Shown here piece by piece: positions 8,478-16,366 of a DNA stretch of 64,000 bases. Below the pieces are notes generated by a model, which saw only the letters and a program-made list of their open reading frames with translations, had not been told where the DNA came from and searched no databases. Position 1 is the first letter of the stretch. Each line of letters opens with the position of its first letter. This DNA is from Acidovorax delafieldii. GTDB lineage: Bacteria; Pseudomonadota; Gammaproteobacteria; Burkholderiales; Burkholderiaceae_C. Both the position numbers and the translations under genes were made by a program. The stretch lies in contig DFQQ01000027.1 of NCBI GenBank assembly GCA_002377855.1, forward strand, positions 1 to 64,000, written 5' to 3'.

Positions 8478-9265
8478 CCCAGCCCCGCTTCCTGCCCCAC
8501 CTGCCCGAGGAAGCTGCGCGTGCGCTCCATGCGCGGTGTGTTGATCACCTGCGCAGCCGGGCCTTCCTCCACGATGTGGCCGCCGTCCATGAAGATCACG
8601 CGGTCGGCCACATCCCGCGCAAAGCGGATCTCGTGCGTCACGAGGATCATCGAGCGGCCTTCGTCGGCCAGCTCGCGGATCACGCCCAGCACCTCGCCCA
8701 CCAGCTCAGGGTCCAGCGCCGAGGTAGGCTCGTCGAACAGGATGAGCTTGGGCTTTTGCGCCAGCGTGCGCGCAATGGCCACGCGCTGCTGCTGCCCGCC
8801 CGAGAGCTGCTCGGGGTACGCACCGGCCTTGTGGCGCAGGTGCACTTTCTCCAGCATCTCCTCGGCCAGCGCATAGGCTTCGTCCCGCCGCATGCCACCA
8901 GCCTTGATGGATGCCAGCGCCACGTTGTCCCGCACCGTCAGGTGGGGCCACAGGTAGAACAGCTGGAAGACCATGCCGATCTCGCGCCGCTGCGGTGCCA
9001 TCTCGGTGTCGCTCATCAGGCGCCAGCCGCCGCCCGTGCGCGCGGGCACCTGGCCGATGCGCTCGGACTCGAGCATGACTTCGCCCTCATTGGGCTTTTC
9101 CAGAAAGTTCAGGCAGCGCAGGCAGGTGGACTTTCCCGAACCGCTGGGACCGATCAGCGACAGGGTCTCGCCCTTCTTCAGGTCGAAGGAAATGCCCTTG
9201 AGCACTTCGGCCTGGCCATAGCTCTTCTTGAGGCCGCTCACGCGGAGCAAAGGCGGGTGGTTCAC
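8474..9265 (-). CDS. Amino acid ABC transporter ATP-binding protein
   Basis: 263 residues. Walker A is GPSGSGKST (near residues 40-48), the signature motif LSGGQQQRVAIARTLA near 155-170, Walker B LILFDEPTSALDPE and the switch His in ILVTHE. The start is a GTG at 9265, preceded by GGAGAATGAT; the ATGs overlapping it are out of frame or run into a stop. It is the first gene of the operon 9265 to 2567 and lies divergently from the GlxA-type regulator across a 189 bp gap that must hold both promoters. Confidence 0.92.
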   Translation of the reverse strand: MNHPPLLRVSGLKKSYGQAEVLKGISFDLKKGETLSLIGPSGSGKSTCLRCLNFLEKPNEGEVMLESERIGQVPARTGGGWRLMSDTEMAPQRREIGMVFQLFYLWPHLTVRDNVALASIKAGGMRRDEAYALAEEMLEKVHLRHKAGAYPEQLSGGQQQRVAIARTLAQKPKLILFDEPTSALDPELVGEVLGVIRELADEGRSMILVTHEIRFARDVADRVIFMDGGHIVEEGPAAQVINTPRMERTRSFLGQVGQEAGLG

Positions 9266-9454
9266 ATCATTCTCCAGACAAAACGGCGGGGCCGCGCGAA
9301 CAGCTCACGTGCACCCAGGGGGCCGGCACCGCGGCACAGTCCTTGCAGACATACCGTTCGATACACAGTGCGTCGATGCTAAAAATTTGGCCCTTCTGTT
9401 CATTGGAGGAGGACGCAGCTATATTGAACGTATGCGACAGTCAGGGAAAACCCG

Positions 9455-10588
9455 ATGGCCTCCAAGAAAAGCAATCTCCAGGCGAAAAAAGACGACGATG
9501 GTGCCAACAGGCACCAGAGCGGTGCACAGAACACAGGCGACATTGGTGCACTGATCGGCAAGCTCGACGCCGCATCGCGTCCCGCCACGCCACGGCGCAA
9601 GCCCACTGGCACGGAACTGCGCGTGGGCATCCTGTTGTGGCCGCAATTTCCGCTGCTGTCGCTGGCCGGCCTGTGCGACGGCCTGCGCCACGCGGCCGAC
9701 GTGGGCGACCAGAGCCGGCAGATCCGCTGCTCCTGGACCATCCTGGGCATCCCGGGCCAGTCGGTGGCTGCCAGCTGCGGTGTGGAGGTGCCCGTGCAGG
9801 AATCGCTCTCTTCCGAATGCGACTACGACTACATCGCCGTCATCGGCGGGCTGCTGCCGGCCATTCCGTCGGCCCACCCGCGCTACCGCGAGTTCCTGCA
9901 GTACGCGGCGTCGCTGGGCAAGCCGCTCATCGGCATCTGCACGGGCTCATTCGCGCTCGCGCATGCAGGGCTCATGGCCGGCCGGCGCGCGTGCGTGCAC
10001 CCCTACCACGTGGATGACTGGCAACAGGCCTTCCCCTCGCTGCCTTTCGTGACGGACTCGCACTACCTTTTTGACGGGGACCGCATCACCTGTGCGGGCG
10101 GCATCTCCATCGTGGAACTCACGGCCGAGCTGGTGCGCCTGCACTGCGGCCCCGACCGCGCGGCCAAGGTGGTGCACCAGATGACGGTGAACCCGTCCGC
10201 CGGCCACACGCACATGGCGCGCCGCCACGCGCTGGGCTACGGCACCACCGACCACGACAAGCTGCGCCAGGCCATCGTGCTCATGGAAAAGAACATTGGC
10301 ACCCCGCTGGAGATTGCGGTGATCGCGCGGCTGGTGGATTCCAGCAGCCGCCAGCTCGAGCGCGTCTTCCTGGCCGAGACACGCAGCACACCATCGGAGT
10401 ACTACCGCAACGCGCGGTTGAAGTACGCCAAGTGGATGCTCACCAGCACCGATCTGCCGGTGATCACCATCGCCTACGAATGCGGCTTCGCGGACGCCTC
10501 CCATTTCATCCGCCATTTCCAGCAGCTCTATGGCATGCCGCCGGGCCGCATGCGCAAGGCGCTGCAGGTCGGAATGGTGGAGGCGTGA
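9455..10588 (+). CDS. GlxA-family transcriptional regulator (DJ-1/PfpI domain plus AraC helix-turn-helix)
   Basis: 377 residues. A Lys/Ala-rich extension (1-50) is followed by a DJ-1/PfpI-like sensor domain (about 55-220, including GICTGSFALAHAG around the nucleophile-elbow Cys) and a C-terminal AraC-type DNA-binding domain with two helix-turn-helix units (ETRSTPSEYYRNARLKYAKW, then ITIAYECGFADASHFIRHFQ). This architecture is common for activators of amino acid, choline/carnitine or opine catabolism. Its divergent placement suggests that it controls the transport/catabolism operon. The extension length is uncertain because no strong ribosome site precedes 9455. Confidence 0.85.
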   Translation: MASKKSNLQAKKDDDGANRHQSGAQNTGDIGALIGKLDAASRPATPRRKPTGTELRVGILLWPQFPLLSLAGLCDGLRHAADVGDQSRQIRCSWTILGIPGQSVAASCGVEVPVQESLSSECDYDYIAVIGGLLPAIPSAHPRYREFLQYAASLGKPLIGICTGSFALAHAGLMAGRRACVHPYHVDDWQQAFPSLPFVTDSHYLFDGDRITCAGGISIVELTAELVRLHCGPDRAAKVVHQMTVNPSAGHTHMARRHALGYGTTDHDKLRQAIVLMEKNIGTPLEIAVIARLVDSSSRQLERVFLAETRSTPSEYYRNARLKYAKWMLTSTDLPVITIAYECGFADASHFIRHFQQLYGMPPGRMRKALQVGMVEA

Positions 10589-10626
10589 CCCCGCAGGACA
10601 TGGAGGGGCGCTTGCAGCACCAGTAC

Positions 10627-10658
10627 AAAAAAGCCGCACGCCCTTGAGAGCATGCGGC
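10627..10658 (-). terminator. Intrinsic terminator of the minus-strand binding-protein gene
   Basis: Read on the minus strand, GCCGCA (10658-10653) pairs with TGCGGC (10638-10633) across a 14 nt loop and is followed by TTTTTT (10632-10627). It lies 54 bp downstream of the stop at 10712 and also separates this gene from the converging regulator. Confidence 0.75.
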
Positions 10659-10711
10659 ATGGCAAGCGCCGTGACTTATCGGTCAGCCCGCGGTGCGCGG
10701 CCGGCGCTCCT

Positions 10712-11587
10712 TCATTTACAGGACGGCAGCTTCCAGTCCGCCGCACGGTCCACGCCGGCCCGCGCGTCCTGGCCCACGGGGACGTACCAGACGTCCTGTA
10801 CCAGGCCATAGTTCTTGCCGATCTTGCGCATTTCGCAGTTACCCCAGAGCTTGGCGATCTCGGCGTTGACGGCCTTCACCAGTTCGGGGTTGTCCTTGTT
10901 CAGGCCGAACACCACTTGCCCCAGGCCGGTGAGCAGCGGGTAGTCGGGCGAAGCATCGGCGAAGGCGTTGAACTTGATCTTCCACTGGGGGTTTCTGGAG
11001 ATCGCATACTGCATCACCGGGGGGTCTCCGATCACGGCGTCGATGCGCCCGGCCAGCAAGTCGCGCACCGCAGCATCCGAGGTGTCGTACAGAGCCAGTT
11101 GCAGGCCGCTGATCTTGCGCAGCTCAGGGATGAACGAAAAGCCCGTGATGGTGCCGACCTTCTTGCCTTCCAGGTCCTTGAGCTTGCTCCAATCCGTCTT
11201 GTCCGACTGGGTGATGCCATTCTTGAAGTAATGGATGGGATCGGTGAGCGACATGATTTTTGAGCGCTGCTCGGTCCATCCCATGGTGCCCGCCATCACG
11301 TCCACGCGCTTGGATTGGACCGAGGCAATGGTGCCGGACCACTCCATCAGCGCGGGCTTCACGTTGAGCTTGAGCGCGTCTGCAATGCGCTGCAGGATCT
11401 CACCGTCGTAGCCCACCATCTTGCCGTCCTGGTAGCCGGTGCCGGGCATATCGCCCGAGAAGGCGATAGTGAGAGCGCCCTTTTCGACGGTATCCAAAGC
11501 ATGGGCTGAAAGCCCCAGCGCCGACAGGTATGCAGCGGTGGCGAGCGAAGCCAGAAGCCTAGAGGTCTTCAAGGTTGGTTTCAACAT
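10712..11587 (-). CDS. ABC transporter substrate-binding protein, amino acid type (second, unlinked to permeases)
   Basis: 291 residues, with a signal peptide MLKPTLKTSRLLASLATAAY ending near SAHA. SBP family 3 features include GALTIAFSGDMPGTGYQDGK, GYDGEILQRIADAL, VDVMAGTMGWTEQRS and GRIDAVIGDPPVM. The ATG at 11587 has GGAGATTTCC directly upstream; longer readings to 11707 lack a ribosome site and would bury the signal peptide. It is transcribed alone and ends at its own terminator. With no permease next to it, it may serve the importer at 7129-9265 with a different ligand range. Confidence 0.85.
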   Translation of the reverse strand: MLKPTLKTSRLLASLATAAYLSALGLSAHALDTVEKGALTIAFSGDMPGTGYQDGKMVGYDGEILQRIADALKLNVKPALMEWSGTIASVQSKRVDVMAGTMGWTEQRSKIMSLTDPIHYFKNGITQSDKTDWSKLKDLEGKKVGTITGFSFIPELRKISGLQLALYDTSDAAVRDLLAGRIDAVIGDPPVMQYAISRNPQWKIKFNAFADASPDYPLLTGLGQVVFGLNKDNPELVKAVNAEIAKLWGNCEMRKIGKNYGLVQDVWYVPVGQDARAGVDRAADWKLPSCK

Positions 11588-12072
11588 GGAAATCTCCAAA
11601 ATCTGATTTTTCGGTCCCACCGACTGATGGGATGGAATGACTTTAGAGACGCTTTTCCGCTGGCGATTGGAGATTCTTACAAAGGAATTGAACCGCGGCG
11701 ACATCAAGGGAAACTACCCACTGGTCATGAGCAGCGCAGTGGCACGCGCTGTCGCAGGGTGGCCAACCAGCAAAGGCGGCGATGCTGTGTGAACGTGTGT
11801 GGTGATCTGTAGCCCATCCATTCGCCAGCCCACAATCTGGCTCAGATACCGTACTCAGGTTGGTGCCGCCCGCCGGGGGACGGTAGCGCAATGAGAAAAC
11901 GAAGCCAGCCTTATCTGCACCACGAAAATGTCAACGCCGAACACATTTGCCTGTGGCGACGAATGGGCGGGGTATCAAACTGTGCATGCGCAGGCGACTT
12001 GGCGAGCAGCGCAACCGTGAGTCGATAGAGCGAGAGGGGAAGATCGCATGGTGACTTCTTCCCTCGTGGCGA
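11588..12072. other. Intergenic region without recognisable gene
   Basis: 485 bp between the binding-protein gene and the small coiled-coil gene. It must carry the promoter of the minus-strand binding protein. Open frames here have no recognisable family, no convincing ribosome site and poor codon use. Nothing else could be supported. Confidence 0.4.
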
Positions 12073-12330
12073 CTAGCTGCCGCCGACGACCGAGTCTCTC
12101 AGGCGTTGGTTTGAGTCCTCGAGTGTCTCCGCCGCTTCGTCGATCCTCTTCTCTATCACAGCGACCCGCTCCACAGCCTCTTGCAGATCTGTCGCGGCCC
12201 CTTGGTCGGGCACCTTCGTGGAGAGGACGGCGTGAACTACACCCAGCTCGCTTGCTGCTGAGCTGATTTCTTCCAGCACCTCTGTGTTTTGCTGAAGAAC
12301 TTCACGTAAGGCTGATTTGTCGTTTTGCAT
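12073..12330 (-). CDS. Small coiled-coil protein of unknown function
   Basis: 85 residues from the ATG at 12330 (MQNDKSALREVLQQNTEVLE). The sequence is acidic, strongly helical and heptad-like (EAVERVAVIEKRIDEAAETL), with no membrane segment or Cys. I do not recognise a family. It is transcribed divergently from the response regulator at 12482 across 151 bp, so the two may be co-regulated. A longer reading upstream of 12330 is possible but looks like non-coding sequence. Confidence 0.6.
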   Translation of the reverse strand: MQNDKSALREVLQQNTEVLEEISSAASELGVVHAVLSTKVPDQGAATDLQEAVERVAVIEKRIDEAAETLEDSNQRLRDSVVGGS

Positions 12331-12481
12331 GATGAAGGGCCTCTCTGAGGTCTCGCAAAGAAGGTTGCACCGGTGATGAAGGAAGAACACCCTGTGCAAG
12401 ACCATCGCCTACAGGAGGGCGGCGAAATGCAAACTACCGTGTGGTCATTATTCCAAGTTCCGGTTGACCCGGCGTGCCGCC

Positions 12482-12853
12482 ATGCAAGTCACCGCCATTC
12501 TCGTTGAAGATAGCCAAACAATCCGCAATACCCTGGTCCCTGCACTGGAAGAAATAACCAATGTGAGGGTGGTTCAAATGGCCGCCACCGCGAAAGAAGC
12601 AAAGGAAGCCCTGGTCTCCTTGCAGGGTCAATGGCAGTTGATCATTGTTGACCTCTTCCTTGCAGCCGGCTCCGGTTTGGAGGTCTTAGAAGCGGTAAAA
12701 GCGCGTTCTCCCGGGCAATACGCCTTCGTGCTCAGCAACTACGCGACTGCTGAAATGACTCGCAGATGCATGGAGCTGGGCGCCGACGCGGTCTTTGACA
12801 AGTCGACCGAACTGGATGCTTTTTTCGAACGCTGCGTGGAACTGAACAGCTGA
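12482..12853 (+). CDS. Stand-alone response regulator receiver protein
   Basis: 123 residues, a single CheY-like receiver domain with no output domain. Acidic pocket E9/D10 (ILVEDSQ), phospho-acceptor D57 (LIIVDLF), the Ser of VLSNY and K107 (VFDKS) are all present. The ATG at 12482 is preferred over a TTG at 12464. No histidine kinase is adjacent; the divergent neighbour is a small coiled-coil protein. It may act by protein contact in a phosphorelay or in chemotaxis-like signalling. Confidence 0.85.
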   Translation: MQVTAILVEDSQTIRNTLVPALEEITNVRVVQMAATAKEAKEALVSLQGQWQLIIVDLFLAAGSGLEVLEAVKARSPGQYAFVLSNYATAEMTRRCMELGADAVFDKSTELDAFFERCVELNS

Positions 12854-13360
12854 GTTGGGGCAAGGCCCTTGTCCCAAGCCAGCGTGCGCCAATCTGATAG
12901 GGCGCATGCCGCACTGCCGCAAGCCATGCGGCCCGCAACCGGGATGGCTGCGAAACGATCCCCACGATGCCAGCCCCTCGCTGAGCGCGAAAGCTCCGCC
13001 ATGGGTAGCGCCAAAAAGCCGTGGCGTCCGGCCGTGCGATGGCAGCTGGCACCCCTGCGGAACCGCTTGGGCGCGCTGCCGGGGCTGGAGAAGAACATGG
13101 TCCCGCAGACAAGGCTGTTTGCGCACCCACTTCGTGCTTCATGCTTCTGGCGAGTCCTCAGTACCCGACAACTGAGCGCGATGACAGCATGTTCTATCAC
13201 TCCGACAGAGGTCCGCAATGCGCCAGCACTCGCGCCGAGCAGCTGGCTGGGGCAGGCGCCGAGCCTTGGCGGGAGCAAGGGCGACAGCTAGAGAACCCGT
13301 GCAACGGGCCAGCAACGGTCCAGCACTGGATGCGGTCCCTCGGTCATGAGGTGGGCTCGC
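12854..13360. other. Intergenic region with a scrap of IS3 transposase
   Basis: About 500 bp without an intact gene. At 13189-13228 the plus strand reads MFYHSDRGPQCAS, which matches the highly conserved DDE motif region HSDRGxQY of IS3-family OrfB. Neither side continues the homology clearly. The rest has open frames on both strands that I regard as chance products of high GC. Confidence 0.4.
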
Positions 13361-13651
13361 TCACCCGCCGCAGGACCCGCAGCAGGAACTGGCGCCATGA
13401 GCCGGCTTGCTATCGGCGGGTTTGACGATCTGCACACGCCACTGCTCGGGTCCGTCTTCGAGCGGGGTCCAGTGGAAGGCGCCGTACAGACCGCTCTCGA
13501 ACTGCCCATGCAGCGGCTGCGGATTGTGGTCGTTGATGAGTTCCATCGCCGCGCCGGGCGGCAGGGCTTTGAAGGTAGAGAACACCAGCGAATGGCGTTC
13601 ACGTGGGGCTACGGTGCGCAGGTCTACGGTGGGAGTGGCAGTAGTGTTCAT
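13361..13651 (-). CDS. DUF2249 domain protein with Cys-rich tail
   Basis: 96 residues from the ATG at 13651, which follows AGGAACACC. VDLRTVAPRERHSLVFSTF, ELINDHNPQPLHGQF and EQWRVQIVK are DUF2249 hallmarks. The C-terminus ends CCGSCGG, a likely metal- or heme-binding tail. DUF2249 proteins commonly sit beside NnrS, hemerythrin-like and denitrification genes and are linked to NO or oxygen response, but their biochemical role is not established. It lies 72 bp downstream of nnrS on the same strand and is probably co-transcribed under NsrR control. Confidence 0.8.
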   Translation of the reverse strand: MNTTATPTVDLRTVAPRERHSLVFSTFKALPPGAAMELINDHNPQPLHGQFESGLYGAFHWTPLEDGPEQWRVQIVKPADSKPAHGASSCCGSCGG

Positions 13652-13723
13652 GGTGTTCCTTATGTGGAGAGAGAGGGGTAGAAAAGCCAACGCTTGAGAA
13701 ATGAAGCGGAACGAAAGGCGGCA

Positions 13724-14986
13724 TCAACCGTCCTTGCCGTCAAAGCGCGCCGTGAGCAGCCAAGGGGTGTAGATGAAGAGGTAGATGGCAAAGGCGACCG
13801 ACCAGGCAATGGCTGCCACCACCAGGGCCAGCGGCAGCCATGTCGGCACGGCCAGCGGCAGAAACACGCGCACAGCGGCCGCCAGCATCACGGCTGCGTA
13901 GGCGATGGTTTCGGGTCGGGCCACCTGCAGAGCACGCCCCGTGTGCCCGCGGGCGGTTCGGGTAACCATGCCGATGATCAGCCCGGACGTGGCGCCGATG
14001 GCCAGCGCATGTATGCCCGCCGAAGCGCCGGTCCAGCCGAAACGGGCCGCACCCAGCAAGGCCAAGCCCAATGGAATCCAGGCGTAGGAGGCGTGCAGGA
14101 TCCACAGGATCGGGCGGTGCCGGGTCATCGCAGGCCGCCATTGCAGCAGCCGCGCTACCTGGGCGAGTGCCGCGAGCGCGAATGCCAAGCCGCCGACGTT
14201 GTTCCAAAGGGCCGCGGAAGGGGCAAACACCCACAGCAGCAATGCCAACGCCGTGAGCGCCATGGCGGCGCGCTCCACCGGCGCGCGCACCTTGAGCGCC
14301 AGCCCCGGGGTTGCGCTCATGGTGAAAGCAGGAATCACCCGCCCGCCGATCACGCATTCGATCATCACAATCAGGGCCAGGGCGGCGTACAACGGGGTCA
14401 ACGGGGAGACATCGAGGACGCCCATGACCGCCAGGTGAAACACCCCGTTGGCTAGCGCAAGCAGCCCCAACATTGCGGCCAGCGGCAGGTTGCGTCGATT
14501 GCGTGCGCGCAGCAGCAGGCGGGTGAGCACCGCGGCCACCAGGGGCAGCAGCGTCAGGTCCAGCGCAGCGTACAGCGCGTACGGCCCCGTCACGGCGGTA
14601 ACCCGGGCCGCCAGCCACAGCAGAGCCAGGGCACCGAGAAACATGCTGCGTGGAGTTGCCAGCCCCGTCCAGGCCTTCACGGCAGTCAACAGGAAACCCA
14701 GTATGACCGCCATCGCAAAGCCGAACAGCATTTCATGCGCATGCCACAACAGCGATGGCAAGGCCAAGGTGGGACTCCAATGGCCCAGAAACAACGCCAC
14801 CCACAAAGGAATCGCCAGTAGGGCGAACACCGCAGCGCCCAGATAGAACGGCCTGAATCCGAGCCTCAGCAGGGGCCAGCCCGAGGGCTGCGCCACGGAT
14901 GTGTGTTGAGGCGGCGGAGTGGGCAGTGGCGAGGCGGGCATGGGGTTTCGGCGTTGCAGGCCCTTCAGGCTACTGCGGTGACTCAT
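13724..14986 (-). CDS. nnrS: NnrS family heme-Cu membrane protein
   Basis: 420 residues (405 if the Met at 14941 is used). About twelve hydrophobic segments. FRPFYLGAAVFALL near the start and LWHAHEMLFGFAMAVILGFL are signature NnrS stretches; the His residues in WHAHEM are likely metal ligands. NnrS proteins protect cells against nitric oxide and nitrosative stress. The gene is divergent from the Rrf2/NsrR gene and preceded by an NsrR-like operator whose edge touches the ATG at 14986. That arrangement makes the downstream start at 14941 equally plausible. The DUF2249 gene follows on the same strand. Confidence 0.88.
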   Translation of the reverse strand: MSHRSSLKGLQRRNPMPASPLPTPPPQHTSVAQPSGWPLLRLGFRPFYLGAAVFALLAIPLWVALFLGHWSPTLALPSLLWHAHEMLFGFAMAVILGFLLTAVKAWTGLATPRSMFLGALALLWLAARVTAVTGPYALYAALDLTLLPLVAAVLTRLLLRARNRRNLPLAAMLGLLALANGVFHLAVMGVLDVSPLTPLYAALALIVMIECVIGGRVIPAFTMSATPGLALKVRAPVERAAMALTALALLLWVFAPSAALWNNVGGLAFALAALAQVARLLQWRPAMTRHRPILWILHASYAWIPLGLALLGAARFGWTGASAGIHALAIGATSGLIIGMVTRTARGHTGRALQVARPETIAYAAVMLAAAVRVFLPLAVPTWLPLALVVAAIAWSVAFAIYLFIYTPWLLTARFDGKDG

Positions 14987-15009
14987 AAGAAGTATTTGAT
15001 GTGCATCTT
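14987..15009. promoter_or_regulatory. Predicted NsrR operator 1 (nnrS side)
   Basis: A 23 bp near-palindrome with arms AAGAAGTATTT and ATGTGCATCTT. It agrees with the 11-1-11 NsrR consensus (AAGATGYATTT and its inverse) at about 18-19 of 22 positions. It lies immediately upstream of the nnrS start, where a repressor would block transcription. It was found by eye. Confidence 0.65.
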
Positions 15010-15027
15010 ATATCGGAATGAGCCTTA

Positions 15028-15050
15028 AAGAAATACAATACATGAATCTT
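15028..15050. promoter_or_regulatory. Predicted NsrR operator 2 (nsrR side), overlapping a TACAAT -10-like element
   Basis: A second 23 bp site with arms AAGAAATACAA and ACATGAATCTT, weaker than the first but with the same outer AAGA...TCTT arms. Its centre is 41 bp from that of site 1, close to four helical turns. It covers TACAAT at 15034-15039, a candidate -10 for the regulator gene, and ends 10 bp before its ATG. Autorepression is the simplest reading. Confidence 0.5.
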
Positions 15051-15060
15051 TAAGGGTTTC

Positions 15061-15606
15061 ATGCGACTTTCCGAGTACACCGACTACACCCTGCGCGTGC
15101 TGATGTACTGCGCGGCCCGCCCGCATCAGATGGTGACCATCAGCGAGTTGGCCGAACACCACGGGGTGTCCCGGAACCACTTGATGAAGATCGTCAACGA
15201 CCTAGGCCGCCAGGGAGTGCTTCAGACCACCCGTGGGCGCGGGGGCGGGTTGCGTTTGATGAAAGCACCTGACCAGTTGCGTATCGGGGATCTGGTGCGT
15301 GCTTCGGAGAGCGACTTCCGATTGGTGGAGTGTTTCGACCCTGCATCCAACCAATGCACGTTGTCAGCGACCTGCCGGTTGAAGGGCCTGTTCAACGCCG
15401 CCATGGGTGCCTACTTCAACGAACTCGACGGGATGACCCTGGCCGACATCGTCGAGCCCGTTTCGATGCCACCTGGATTTGCTCCCATGGCGGCCCCTCG
15501 CAGCCGCCGCAACCCTGCCAGCGAAGCCGCGCTCCCCGTCCTGGAGCATCGCGGTGAAAAAGTCCAACCCGTCGCATCTGTCGACGACCAGTCCCCCTCA
15601 GCTTGA
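15061..15606 (+). CDS. nsrR: Rrf2-family NO-sensing repressor, NsrR type
   Basis: 181 residues. The N-terminal winged helix-turn-helix (MRLSEYTDYTLRVLMYCAAR, then TISELAEHHGVSRNHLMKIV) and the wing (TTRGRGGGLRL) are typical of NsrR. Three Cys at 91, 99 and 105 (ECFDPASNQCTLSATCRLKG) are the expected [Fe-S] cluster ligands that react with NO. A C-terminal extension of ~40 residues, rich in Pro/Arg/Ser, is longer than in E. coli NsrR. It probably represses nnrS and itself through the two sites at 14987-15050. A DUF2249 gene follows 43 bp downstream. Confidence 0.88.
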   Translation: MRLSEYTDYTLRVLMYCAARPHQMVTISELAEHHGVSRNHLMKIVNDLGRQGVLQTTRGRGGGLRLMKAPDQLRIGDLVRASESDFRLVECFDPASNQCTLSATCRLKGLFNAAMGAYFNELDGMTLADIVEPVSMPPGFAPMAAPRSRRNPASEAALPVLEHRGEKVQPVASVDDQSPSA

Positions 15607-15649
15607 CGCGTTGCGTCACGTCCTTTCAACATTTTTTCAAGGAGTCACC

Positions 15650-15907
15650 ATGTCACAACCTCATGCGCACCTGTCACCCGACGCCATCTATCCGTTCGAC
15701 GCTCGCGGCGTTGCCAAGCGGTTCCGGCACGCTGCCATCTTCGGCGCGCTGGACAGCCTTCAGCCCGGAGAGACCATGCGCTTCGTCAACGACCACGACC
15801 CCTTGCCCTTGTTGTCGCAGATCGGGCAGCGCTACGGCGATCGCATCGCCGTGGAATACCGCCAGCGCGAACCAGGCGCCATCGTGATTGACTTTGGGGT
15901 GCGTTGA
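15650..15907 (+). CDS. DUF2249 domain protein
   Basis: 85 residues from an ATG preceded by AAGGAGTCACC. FDARGVAKRFRHAAIFGALD, then MRFVNDHDPLPLLSQI, matches DUF2249, the same family as the protein encoded at 13361. It lies directly downstream of nsrR and is probably in its transcript. The two DUF2249 copies therefore flank the nnrS-nsrR pair on both sides. The molecular function is unknown; context points to NO response. Confidence 0.8.
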   Translation: MSQPHAHLSPDAIYPFDARGVAKRFRHAAIFGALDSLQPGETMRFVNDHDPLPLLSQIGQRYGDRIAVEYRQREPGAIVIDFGVR

Positions 15908-16096
15908 GCAGGCCCAGCGATGTGGCTCACGCGTGGGGTGGGCTTCACAGAGAAGTCCACGAACCGTGCTCGTAGGCTCAGCGAGCGTTCGTTCGCGCTG
16001 GAGCGCGCAGCGCCGAGGGGCGAGCTGGGCCTGATGCATCCCCACTGAAGGCTTGTCTTGTTGCGATTGCTCTAGCGGAACCGGGCGTGCACAGTA

Positions 16097-16285
16097 AAGC
16101 ATGCAGCCTTCGACCCCGATGACGCCGCCGTGGCCCACGCGCGGCGGGTGCGGCAGGCGCTGGAACAGGCTGGCGGGGGCGTCTGCGTGCTGGACGGCCG
16201 GATGGTGGACGCGCCCGTGCTGGCGCAGGCCGAGCAGACCTTGCTGCGCCACGCGCGGGCGCAGCAACGGCCGTTATCGCGCTGA
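16097..16285 (+). pseudogene. C-terminal remnant of a HpcH/CitE-type CoA ester lyase
   Basis: An open stretch with no start codon encodes KHAAFDPDDAAVAHARRVRQ, then GGGVCVLDGRMVDAPVLAQA before a stop at 16283-16285. This matches the last ~60 residues of citrate lyase beta subunit/CoA ester lyase family proteins. The first 220 or so residues of the gene are gone. CitE-like genes often sit beside CaiB-type enzymes such as the one encoded at 17630, so this is probably the leftover of a local deletion. Confidence 0.65.
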
Positions 16286-16366
16286 GCGCGTGGCCGCCAA
16301 GACGCGGGAGTGCACGGCCCGCACGGGCACAATCACCGCCGTGCCCATCCACCGCTTTTCTCCCCC

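Noticed and set aside
12739..13278. A 179-codon minus-strand frame over the response regulator and its 3' flank
   Set aside because: No homology and no ribosome site; most of it is antisense to the response regulator or non-coding.
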